Assembly (NCBI RefSeq): GCF_001714725.1
Contig: NZ_CP016447.1
Location: 1,441,001-1,505,000 of the forward strand
DNA length: 64,000 nt
Source: Acidovorax sp. RAC01
GTDB lineage: Bacteria > Pseudomonadota > Gammaproteobacteria > Burkholderiales > Burkholderiaceae_C
Direction of reading: 5' to 3'
The notes below the pieces were generated by a model. It was not told the origin of the DNA. It saw only the letters and a list, made by a program, of their open reading frames with translations, and searched no databases. This document shows positions 53,981 to 61,295 of this stretch, one piece after another (the stretch's first letter is position 1; every line of letters starts with the position of its first letter). The position numbers and the translations under genes are program-made.

Positions 53981-55036
53981 TCAGATCAGCTTCTTGAGCA
54001 GCTCGGACTTCTTGGCGTCGAACTCTTCCTGCGTGAGGATGCCCTTGGCCTTGAGGTCTCCCAGCTTTTCCAGCGTGGCCATCACGTCTTCGGGCTTGAC
54101 GCCCAGCGGCGCGGCTGCCGCCTGTGCCGCCGCAGCCGCGGCAGGGGCCACGGGGGTCTGCAGGCCCTGGGCCAGGTTCTGTGCCAGTACCTGGCCCAGC
54201 GCCACGCCGGCACCAAGGCCCATGGCGTCACCGGCAATGCCGCTGCCGCCGCCCGCGCCGCCTTCGGCAAACTTGGGGATGGCCTGCGCCGTCTGGTACT
54301 GCATGAACTTGGCCATGTCGTTGCCGACCATGCCCATGCCGATCTTCTGGTCCATGATCTTCTGCAGCTCTTCGGGCAGCGAGACGTTCTGGACCGTCAT
54401 GCCTTCGAGCTGCAGGCCGATCTTGGCGAACGCAGGGGCCAGTTCCTTGGCCAGCGCGTCGGCAAACATCACCTGGTTGGCAGCCAGGTCGAGAAACGGC
54501 AGGCCGCTGCCGGCAATGGCGTTGCTGATGTTCTGCAGCACCAGCCCGCGCAGCTGGCCTTCGAGGTCGCCCACGGGGTAGGTCTCGCGGGTGCCCGAGA
54601 TCTCGGTGTGGAACAGCTTGGGGTCGGCAATGCGGAAGGCGTAGTTGCCGAACGCGCGCAGGCGCACGGCACCAAAGTCCTTGTCGCGGATGGTGATGGG
54701 CTGGGGCGTGCCCCACTTCTGGTCGATCTGCTGGCGCGTGCTGAAGAAGTACACGTCGCTCTTGAAGGGCGACTGGAACAGCTTGTCCCAGTTCTTCAGA
54801 TACGTAAGCACCGGCAGGGTCTGCGTGGTGAGCTTGTAGGTGCCGGGCGCAAACACGTCGGCCACCTGGCCTTCGTTGACGAACACCGCCATCTGCGATT
54901 CGCGCACCACCAGCGTGCCGCCGTTCTGGATTTCCATCCCGCTCATCGGGAAGCGCCAGGCCAGCGTTCCGTCGCTCTCCTCCGTCCACTGGATGATGTC
55001 AATGAACTGTTTCTTGATGAAGTCCATGAGGGCCAT
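53981..55036 (-). CDS. SPFH-domain protein with SHOCT tail (YdjI/virion-core type)
   Basis: A 351-residue protein. An SPFH/band-7 domain covers about residues 30-240 (LAWRFPMSG, NEGQVADVFAPGTYKL, PVGDLEGQLRGLVLQN), then a Gly/Ala-rich linker, and a SHOCT motif near 315-349 (LEKLGDLKAKGILTQEEFDAKKSELL). No transmembrane segment is seen. B. subtilis YdjI, of the same group, is coded with a PspA homologue and acts in membrane-stress responses. GGAG precedes the start. First gene of the six-gene run. Confidence 0.9.
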   Translation of the reverse strand: MALMDFIKKQFIDIIQWTEESDGTLAWRFPMSGMEIQNGGTLVVRESQMAVFVNEGQVADVFAPGTYKLTTQTLPVLTYLKNWDKLFQSPFKSDVYFFSTRQQIDQKWGTPQPITIRDKDFGAVRLRAFGNYAFRIADPKLFHTEISGTRETYPVGDLEGQLRGLVLQNISNAIAGSGLPFLDLAANQVMFADALAKELAPAFAKIGLQLEGMTVQNVSLPEELQKIMDQKIGMGMVGNDMAKFMQYQTAQAIPKFAEGGAGGGSGIAGDAMGLGAGVALGQVLAQNLAQGLQTPVAPAAAAAAQAAAAPLGVKPEDVMATLEKLGDLKAKGILTQEEFDAKKSELLKKLI

Positions 55037-55249
55037 GTGTGCTCCGCTGAAGTGAAGGAGATGTAACGAAGGAAAAAAGCGAGCGGCCATCATAGCAATG
55101 GGGGCTTTGCGTGCCGCGGTTTTTATGGCCCGCTGGCATGGGCGCGTCGCCAGGGCCGCTGAACGGTCACACAACCTGTGGCGCGCATCCCACTGCGCTC
55201 GCTGGGTGGGCTATCTGCACTTTAGCGAGGATCAATTGGCGTTTGGTAT

Positions 55250-55264
55250 TGAGAATCAATATCA
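55250..55264. promoter_or_regulatory. Fur box
   Basis: TGAGAATCAATATCA matches the 7-1-7 Fur consensus TGATAAT-N-ATTATCA at 12 of 14 positions. It lies 67 bases before the DUF2061 start and 214 bases before the divergent SPFH start, so it could repress either. No other regulator is apparent. Confidence 0.6.
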
Positions 55265-55330
55265 TTGAACCAGTCCTCGCACCACCACCCCAGGTGCGCA
55301 GGTCCGCACCGATACCGCAAGGAGCCCGCC

Positions 55331-55600
55331 ATGACCCGCATCCGCCACGCCGCCCGCCAGAACAAGACCATGCTGATGAAGACGGGCAGCTACTACGTGA
55401 TCCACATCGGCGTGGCCGCCATGGTGGCCTACGCCGTCACCGGCAACCTTTGGGCGTCGCTCACGCTCAGCCTGCTGGAGCCCACGGTGCAGGCGGTGGC
55501 GTTCTTCTTCCATGAAAAGGCCTGGGACCGGGCCGCCAAGCGCAAGGCAGCAGCAGCCGCTGGCATGTCAGCCGATGGGCCCGTGGCCCAGCCGGCCTGA
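55331..55600 (+). CDS. DUF2061 membrane protein
   Basis: An 89-residue protein with two short helices (about residues 22-38 and 42-62) and the DUF2061 signature (KTGSYYVIHIGVAAMVAYAVTGNL, EPTVQAVAFFFHEKAWD). Its function is not known. AAGGAG lies before the ATG, and a Fur box lies upstream, which would make it iron-regulated. A small gene follows. Confidence 0.85.
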   Translation: MTRIRHAARQNKTMLMKTGSYYVIHIGVAAMVAYAVTGNLWASLTLSLLEPTVQAVAFFFHEKAWDRAAKRKAAAAAGMSADGPVAQPA

Positions 55601-55660
55601 ACTCAGCACCGCTGTTCCCCTTCACCCCGCGTCGCACCCCATCACTTCAGGAGGTTCACC

Positions 55661-55756
55661 ATGTACAGCATCCCCTTGCACAGCCGCACGGCCGCAGGCC
55701 TCGCGTTTCAGAAATGGCTGGTGCGCCGCTTGGCGGGCATGGCCAGCGCGGGCTAA
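55661..55756 (+). CDS. 31-residue small protein with perfect Shine-Dalgarno
   Basis: An ATG frame of 31 codons, beginning MYSIPLHSRTAAGLAF, preceded by AGGAGGT at 8 bases spacing, the best SD in this region. Residues 9-28 (RTAAGLAFQKWLVRRLAGMA) would form a basic amphipathic helix. It lies 60 bases after the DUF2061 gene on the same strand and could be cotranscribed. Not a recognised family; the frame could be real or chance, with the SD favouring real. Confidence 0.5.
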   Translation: MYSIPLHSRTAAGLAFQKWLVRRLAGMASAG

Positions 55757-55768
55757 GGTCAGCACCCA

Positions 55769-55796
55769 CCGTTCAGGCTGAGCGCTGTTGAAGCGC
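55769..55796. repeat. REP-like half element
   Basis: One arm of the palindromic element seen at 40133-40192 (CCGTTCAGGCTGAGC, then TGTTGAAGCGC), with no matching second arm. It follows the 31-residue frame. Confidence 0.55.
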
Positions 55797-55899
55797 CGCG
55801 CTGCCCTTGGCAAAAGACCTATGTCGTTGCAGGATGAGGGCCATCCCGGCAACTCGCCCGGTGACCGGGCTGCCTGGCCTCCGTTGAGGCCGCGCCCTG

Positions 55900-56208
55900 T
55901 CAGGCCTTCACGTCCAGCAGCGAACCCATCATCTGGTCCTGGGTCCGCACGGTCTGGAGATTGGCCTTGAAGGCGTACGTTGCCGCCATCTGCTCCACGG
56001 CTTCCTTTTCCAGCGCCACGCCTTCGGCCGTTTGCTCGCGCTGCATGGTGGCACGCACCCCCGCAGCGTCGGCCGCGGCTTCCTGCGACACCACCTGGCG
56101 GCGGTAGTTGGGCGTGTTGGCGTTGGCCACGTTGTTGGCCGAGGCATCCAGCCGCATCTGTGCAGCCTGCATGCCGGACGCGCCGATCGAGGAAATGCTG
56201 GTGGCCAT
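55900..56208 (-). CDS. Short flagellar basal-body rod-like protein
   Basis: A 102-residue protein with an N-terminal rod motif (SSIGASGMQAAQMRLDASANNVANANTPNYRR) and a C-terminal rod helix (LEKEAVEQMAATYAFKANLQTVRTQDQMMGSLLDVKA), joined by a short linker. FlgC proteins are about 134 residues, so this is a shortened, orphan form away from flagellar genes. GGAG lies before the start. It may be a structural or vestigial paralogue. Confidence 0.8.
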   Translation of the reverse strand: MATSISSIGASGMQAAQMRLDASANNVANANTPNYRRQVVSQEAAADAAGVRATMQREQTAEGVALEKEAVEQMAATYAFKANLQTVRTQDQMMGSLLDVKA

Positions 56209-56284
56209 GGGGGTGCTCCGCTTCAGGAAGGGTGGGTCAGAGAGCGAATTGTCTGCCTGCCCGGCGCCCGCGGCAAGGACATCC

Positions 56285-57247
56285 TTAACCCCCATGCGCG
56301 CGCGTCAGGCATTGCGCAAAAGCCTGCGCGGCCCGTGTGGGCTGGGGTGACTTGCGAAGCACGCTCACGAACTGGCAGGGGTAGAAGAACTGCGCCGGCT
56401 GCACCGCCTGCATGAGGCCCTGGCGTTCAAAGCCCTCGGCATAGTGGTCGGGCAAAAACCCCAGGTACCGGCCCGACAGGATGAGCGTGGCAATCGACTC
56501 CTGGTCAAACCCCGTGGCCTTGCGCGGCAGGCGGGCGCTGTGGCTGAGCTCCATGTTGGGCGAGTGGTAGCCCAGCCCGGCAAACTGGTAGGCGCGCAGG
56601 GATTCCCAGGTGAGCCGGGCGCGGTCGGTGCCAAACAGCGGGTGGCGCGCGCCGCAGTACAGCAGCATGGTTTCGGTGAACAGGTTGGCGTACACCAGGC
56701 TTTGCGAGGCCCGGTGCGCCGGGATGATGCCCACCTGGAAGGTGCCGTCGATCAGCCCGCGCTCGATGGCCGGGATGCTGGCCACATGCATCTGCAGGCT
56801 GACCTCGGGCGCCTGCGCGGCAAAGAGCGCTATCGCATCGCCGATGTGCGCGGCCGGGTTGCTGGCCGTCTTGTCGAACACCGCCACATCCAGCCGCCCG
56901 CCCATGCGCTGGTGGATGTCGTCGATGCTGCTGCGAAAGCTGTCCACGGCCGACAGCAGGCGCAGGGTTTCGTCATACACCCGCTGGCCCTCGGGCGTGA
57001 GGGCAAACCCCGCCCGCCCGCGCCGGCACAGCGTGAGGCCCAGGCGGGTTTCCAGGTCCTTCATGTGGCGGCTGACGGTGCTGGTGCCGATGTTCAGCTC
57101 CAGCTCGGCAGCCGACATGCCGCCGCATTCGGCCACGGCCTTGAACACCTGCAGCAGGCGCAGGTCCATGTCGCTGAGCTGGCCGAGCACGGCGCGGTGC
57201 CTGGGTGCGGTGGCTGCAGAAGGTGCTGGGGTGCCTTTTACTTGCAT
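56285..57247 (-). CDS. LysR family transcriptional regulator
   Basis: A 320-residue LysR regulator. The winged helix lies near residues 28-87 (MSAAELELNIGTSTVSRHMKDLETRLGLTLC) and the effector domain follows. It is divergent from the aminotransferase gene with a 127-base gap, the classical arrangement for activation of amino-acid catabolism. The effector is probably beta-alanine or a related compound, by context. Confidence 0.9.
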   Translation of the reverse strand: MQVKGTPAPSAATAPRHRAVLGQLSDMDLRLLQVFKAVAECGGMSAAELELNIGTSTVSRHMKDLETRLGLTLCRRGRAGFALTPEGQRVYDETLRLLSAVDSFRSSIDDIHQRMGGRLDVAVFDKTASNPAAHIGDAIALFAAQAPEVSLQMHVASIPAIERGLIDGTFQVGIIPAHRASQSLVYANLFTETMLLYCGARHPLFGTDRARLTWESLRAYQFAGLGYHSPNMELSHSARLPRKATGFDQESIATLILSGRYLGFLPDHYAEGFERQGLMQAVQPAQFFYPCQFVSVLRKSPQPTRAAQAFAQCLTRAHGG

Positions 57248-57374
57248 GAATCGTCAAGTAAACATTGATATTGGAGTATTTGAGAGATTAACACCCGGCG
57301 CAACAATGCCCCACGTCATGCCCCGGCTGCGGGGCGTCCTGCTTTTCTGCCGCCGCTTGGCACTGGAGAACCCC

Positions 57375-58736
57375 ATGAGCTTCGTCAACATCGAAAAACC
57401 CGCCGCCGGCGCCGAAGGCCCCCGCATGGACGCCGAGTGGCTCGACGCCCACTGGATGCCCTACACCGGCAACCGCCAATTCAAGGCCAACCCGCGCATG
57501 ATTGTGGAGGGCAGCGGCGCCTACTACACCGACTCCGAAGGCCGCAAGATTTTTGACGGCCTCTCGGGCCTGTGGTGCGCGGGCCTGGGCCATGGCCGCC
57601 GCGAGATCGCCGAAGCCATCGGCAAGCAGGCGTTGAAGCTTGATTACGCGCCCGCGTTCCAGTTTGGCCACCCACTGTCGTTCGAGCTGGCCAACCGTGT
57701 GAAGGAGTTGACGCCTGCGGGCCTGGACTATGTGTTCTTCACCGGTTCGGGGTCTGAATCTGCCGACACGTCGCTCAAGATGGCGCGCGCCTACTGGCGT
57801 GCCAAGGGCCAGGCCAGCAAGACGCGCCTGATTGGCCGCGAAAAGGGCTACCACGGCGTGAACTTTGGCGGCATCTCGGTGGGCGGCATCGTGGCCAACC
57901 GCAAGCTGTTTGGCCAGGGCATCGAGGCCGACCACCTGCCCCACACCCAGCCGCCTGCGGGCTCGTTCCACAAGGGCATGCCCCCCACGGGCAAGGAACT
58001 GGCCGACCGCCTGCTCGAAGTGATTGCGCTGCACGATGCGAGCAACATCGCCGCCGTGATCGTCGAGCCGTTCTCGGGCTCGGCCGGCGTGGTGATTCCG
58101 CCCGTGGGCTACCTGCAGCGCCTGCGCGAGATCTGCACGCAGAACAACATCCTGTTGATTTTTGATGAAGTGATCAGCGGTTTTGGCCGCAGCGGCGCCT
58201 GGACGGGTGCCGAAGCCTTTGGCGTGACGCCCGACATCCTGAACTTTGCCAAGCAGGTCACCAACGGCGCGCAGCCGCTGGGCGGCGTGGTGGCCACCAA
58301 GGAGATCTACGACACCTTCATGGCCGCAGGCGGCCCCGAGTACATGCTGGAGTTCCCGCACGGCTACACCTACTCGGCCCACCCGGTGGCCTGCGCAGCA
58401 GGCATTGCAGCGCTCGACATCCTGCAAAAGGAAGACATGATCGGCCGCGTGAAGGCGCTGGCCCCGTACTTCGAGCAGGCTGTGCACGGCTTGAAGGGTG
58501 CCAAGCATGTGGCAGACATCCGCAACTTTGGCCTCGCCGCGGGCTTCACCATTGCCCAGGTACCCGGCGAGCCTGCCAAGCGCCCCTACGAGATCGCCAT
58601 GAACTGCTGGAAAAAGGGCTTTTACGTGCGCTACGGCGGCGACACCATCCAGCTCGCACCCCCGTTCATCAGCACCCAGGCTGAAATCGACCGCCTGGTC
58701 AGCGCGCTGGGCGACGCCCTGCACGAAACGGCCTGA
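57375..58736 (+). CDS. Omega-amino acid:pyruvate aminotransferase
   Basis: A 453-residue class-III PLP transaminase converting beta-alanine and pyruvate to malonate semialdehyde and alanine. The PLP lysine is Lys293 in NFAKQVTNGA; GSGSESADTSLKMAR and FDEVISGFGRSG are the cofactor and substrate motifs, and the WCAGLGHGRREI N-terminal pattern matches the group. Start ATG chosen after a GGAG. Divergent LysR gene; the semialdehyde dehydrogenase follows two genes later. Confidence 0.93.
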   Translation: MSFVNIEKPAAGAEGPRMDAEWLDAHWMPYTGNRQFKANPRMIVEGSGAYYTDSEGRKIFDGLSGLWCAGLGHGRREIAEAIGKQALKLDYAPAFQFGHPLSFELANRVKELTPAGLDYVFFTGSGSESADTSLKMARAYWRAKGQASKTRLIGREKGYHGVNFGGISVGGIVANRKLFGQGIEADHLPHTQPPAGSFHKGMPPTGKELADRLLEVIALHDASNIAAVIVEPFSGSAGVVIPPVGYLQRLREICTQNNILLIFDEVISGFGRSGAWTGAEAFGVTPDILNFAKQVTNGAQPLGGVVATKEIYDTFMAAGGPEYMLEFPHGYTYSAHPVACAAGIAALDILQKEDMIGRVKALAPYFEQAVHGLKGAKHVADIRNFGLAAGFTIAQVPGEPAKRPYEIAMNCWKKGFYVRYGGDTIQLAPPFISTQAEIDRLVSALGDALHETA

Positions 58737-58756
58737 GTCTCCCGTCCGGCCTGACC

Positions 58757-59416
58757 ATGCGCATTTCCATCGTCACCTTCGACGCCTTCAACGACCTGGA
58801 TTCGCTGGTGGCGTTTGGCATGCTCAACCGCATCGCGCTGCTGGGCGACCAAAATTGGCAGGTGCGCATTGCCAGCCCCACGCCCCGCGTTACGTCCATG
58901 AACGGGCTGACCATCGATGCGCATGAAGACCTGAGCCAGCTGGCCCAGGCCGATGCGGTGCTGGTGGGCAGCGGCATGAAGACGCGCGAGGTGGCCAACA
59001 CCCCGGCGCTGATGGACCCACTGCGCTTGCTGAACCCCGCGCGCCAGCTGCTGGCCGCGCAGTGTTCCGGCACCTTCCTGCTCAGCCGCCTGGGCCTGCT
59101 GGGTGGCGCGCCTGCCTGCACGGACCTGACCAGCAAGCCGTGGGTGGTGGAGTCGGGCGCGGACGTGGTGCCGCGTGCATTCGCAGCCCAAGGCAATGTG
59201 GCCACCGCAGGCGGTTGCCTGGCTTCGCAGTACCTGGTGGCGTGGCTGCTGGCCCGCCTCAAGGGGCTGGACAGCGCGCGCGAGGTGCTGCACTACTTTG
59301 CCCCGGTGGGCGAGAAGGAGGCCTACGTCGAGCGCGCGCTGGAGCATGTGCGCCCGGCGCTGCAGCAGGTACAGGCAGAGGCGAAGGGGCAAGAAGCACA
59401 AGCGCAAGCCGCCTGA
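58757..59416 (+). CDS. DJ-1/PfpI family protein
   Basis: A 219-residue protein of the glutamine-amidotransferase-like DJ-1/PfpI class. The nucleophile is Cys103 in AAQCSGTFLL, with DLTSKPW and AGGCLASQYLVAWLL in the usual places. Members include amidases, isonitrile hydratase-like enzymes and transcription factors lacking an HTH. It starts 20 bases after the aminotransferase stop and may be in the same operon. Specific function not known. Confidence 0.85.
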   Translation: MRISIVTFDAFNDLDSLVAFGMLNRIALLGDQNWQVRIASPTPRVTSMNGLTIDAHEDLSQLAQADAVLVGSGMKTREVANTPALMDPLRLLNPARQLLAAQCSGTFLLSRLGLLGGAPACTDLTSKPWVVESGADVVPRAFAAQGNVATAGGCLASQYLVAWLLARLKGLDSAREVLHYFAPVGEKEAYVERALEHVRPALQQVQAEAKGQEAQAQAA

Positions 59417-59432
59417 AAATGCTCCTAATTTT

Positions 59433-59459
59433 ATAGCAACAGAGGCATATGAAACGTGC
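59433..59459 (+). repeat. ATAGCAACA...CATATG repeat, copy 2
   Basis: Matches 33831-33857 with 3 differences in 27 bases. It lies between the DJ-1/PfpI and mmsA genes. Confidence 0.6.
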
Positions 59460-59489
59460 CACAGAGGCACTTTTTATTCATAAACCACC

Positions 59490-61007
59490 ATGAACCACGA
59501 TAAAAACGTCACCCACACCGTCGGCCACCTGATCGACGGCCAGATCGTTGCCGACACCGCGCGCACGCAGCCGGTGTTCAACCCCGCCACCGGCCAGTCG
59601 ACCACCAGCGTCGCGCTGGCCACCCAGGCCACCGTCGAGGCCGCCATTGCCTCGGCCGAAGCCGCCTTCCCCGCCTGGCGCAACACGCCGCCCCTGAAGC
59701 GTGCGCGGGTGATGAGCAAGCTCAAGGTCCTGCTCGAAGAAAACGCAGACAAGATCGCCGCCCTGATCACCGCCGAACACGGCAAGGTGCTGGCCGACGC
59801 GCACGGCGAGCTGCAGCGCGGCATCGAGAACGTGGAATACGCGAGCTACGCGCCCGAGCTGCTCAAGGGCGAGCACAGCCGCAACGTCGGTCCTTCGATT
59901 GATTCGTGGAGCGAATTCCAGGCGCTGGGCGTCACGGCGGGCATCACGCCCTTCAACTTCCCGGCCATGGTGCCGCTGTGGATGTGGCCCATGGCCGTGG
60001 CCTGCGGCAATACGTTTGTGCTCAAGCCATCGGAGCGTGACCCGTCTTCCACATTGTTCATCGCCCAGCTGGCGCTGGAAGCCGGCCTGCCCCCCGGCGT
60101 GCTCAACGTGGTCAACGGCGACAAGCTGGCGGTCGATACGCTGCTGCGCGACCCGCGCGTGAAGGCCGTGAGCTTTGTGGGCTCCACCCCCATTGCCGAA
60201 TACATCTATTCCGAAGGCTGCAAAACGGCCAAGCGCGTGCAGGCCCTGGGTGGCGCCAAGAACCACGCCGTGCTGATGCCCGATGCCGACGTGGACAACG
60301 CCGTGAGCGCGCTGATGGGCGCGGCGTATGGAAGCTGTGGCGAGCGCTGCATGGCCATCCCGCTGCTGGTGGCCGTGGGCGATGAAGTGGGTGACGCCGT
60401 GATCGCGGGCCTCAAGGCCGAGATCGCCAAGATGAAGGTCGGCCCCGGCACCGACAACAGCAACGACATGGGCCCGCTGGTCACCAAACCCCACTTTGAA
60501 AAGGTGAAGGCCTATGTGGACAGCGGCGTGGCCGAAGGCGCGACGCTGGTGGTCGACGGCCGTGGCGTGAAGGTGGCGGGCCACGAAGAAGGCTACTTCC
60601 TCGGCGCCTGCCTGTTCGACAACGTCAAGCCCGGCATGAAGATCTACCAGGAAGAAATCTTCGGCCCCGTGCTGGGCGTGGTGCGCGTGAAGACGCTGCA
60701 GGAAGCCATGCAGCTCATCAACGACCACGAGTACGGCAACGGCACCTGCATCTTCACCCGCGACGGCGAGGCCGCCCGCTACTTCACCGACCACATCCAG
60801 GTCGGCATGGTGGGCGTGAACGTGCCCCTGCCGGTGCCCGTGGCGTACCACTCGTTCGGTGGCTGGAAGCGCAGCCTGTTTGGCGACCTGCACGCCTACG
60901 GGCCGGATGCCGTGCGCTTCTATACCAAGCGCAAGACCATCACGCAGCGCTGGCCGAGCGCCGGTGTGCGCGAAGGCGCGGTGTTCAGCTTCCCCAGCAG
61001 CCGCTAA
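59490..61007 (+). CDS. mmsA: CoA-acylating methylmalonate-semialdehyde dehydrogenase
   Basis: A 505-residue aldehyde dehydrogenase of the MmsA type, which converts malonate or methylmalonate semialdehyde with CoA to acetyl- or propionyl-CoA and CO2. The active Cys is Cys287 in GERCMAIP, and FNFPAMVPLWMWP and EEIFGPVLGVVR are group signatures. With the upstream transaminase it completes beta-alanine to acetyl-CoA. No SD is evident before the ATG. Confidence 0.93.
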   Translation: MNHDKNVTHTVGHLIDGQIVADTARTQPVFNPATGQSTTSVALATQATVEAAIASAEAAFPAWRNTPPLKRARVMSKLKVLLEENADKIAALITAEHGKVLADAHGELQRGIENVEYASYAPELLKGEHSRNVGPSIDSWSEFQALGVTAGITPFNFPAMVPLWMWPMAVACGNTFVLKPSERDPSSTLFIAQLALEAGLPPGVLNVVNGDKLAVDTLLRDPRVKAVSFVGSTPIAEYIYSEGCKTAKRVQALGGAKNHAVLMPDADVDNAVSALMGAAYGSCGERCMAIPLLVAVGDEVGDAVIAGLKAEIAKMKVGPGTDNSNDMGPLVTKPHFEKVKAYVDSGVAEGATLVVDGRGVKVAGHEEGYFLGACLFDNVKPGMKIYQEEIFGPVLGVVRVKTLQEAMQLINDHEYGNGTCIFTRDGEAARYFTDHIQVGMVGVNVPLPVPVAYHSFGGWKRSLFGDLHAYGPDAVRFYTKRKTITQRWPSAGVREGAVFSFPSSR

Positions 61008-61051
61008 GCTGCCGGTTCGGCGCATTCCGGTGCCGGGCACTCCGGCATGCG

Positions 61052-61083
61052 CGCCCCATGGCCCTTGCGGCCCTGGGGCGTTT
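61052..61083 (+). terminator. Intrinsic terminator after mmsA
   Basis: CGCCCC (61052-61057) pairs with GGGGCG (61075-61080), with inner GGCC pairing, followed by TTT. It is 45 bases past the stop. Confidence 0.6.
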
Positions 61084-61171
61084 GCGTTGGTGGCGGTGCC
61101 GCACGGCCGCCGGCCCTTCAGAATTTGATCGCCATGATTGGTGTGCATAAGGTCATCACACATCCACCTAT

Positions 61172-61189
61172 GTAAGCAGATTCGCTTAC
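61172..61189 (+). promoter_or_regulatory. Inverted repeat upstream of maeB
   Basis: GTAAGC-AGATTC-GCTTAC, a perfect 6-6-6 inverted repeat 107 bases before the maeB start. It could be an operator. A second imperfect pair, TGTG...CACA, lies at 61142-61160. Confidence 0.35.
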
Positions 61190-61295
61190 TAGGGTTTTCA
61201 CGATGCCCCCCCTACAATCGCACACCCTTACAAACGCTGACAGTCGATCCGGCCGTCGCGCGTGGCCCCGCATTACCTAGAGTTGGAGACACTGA

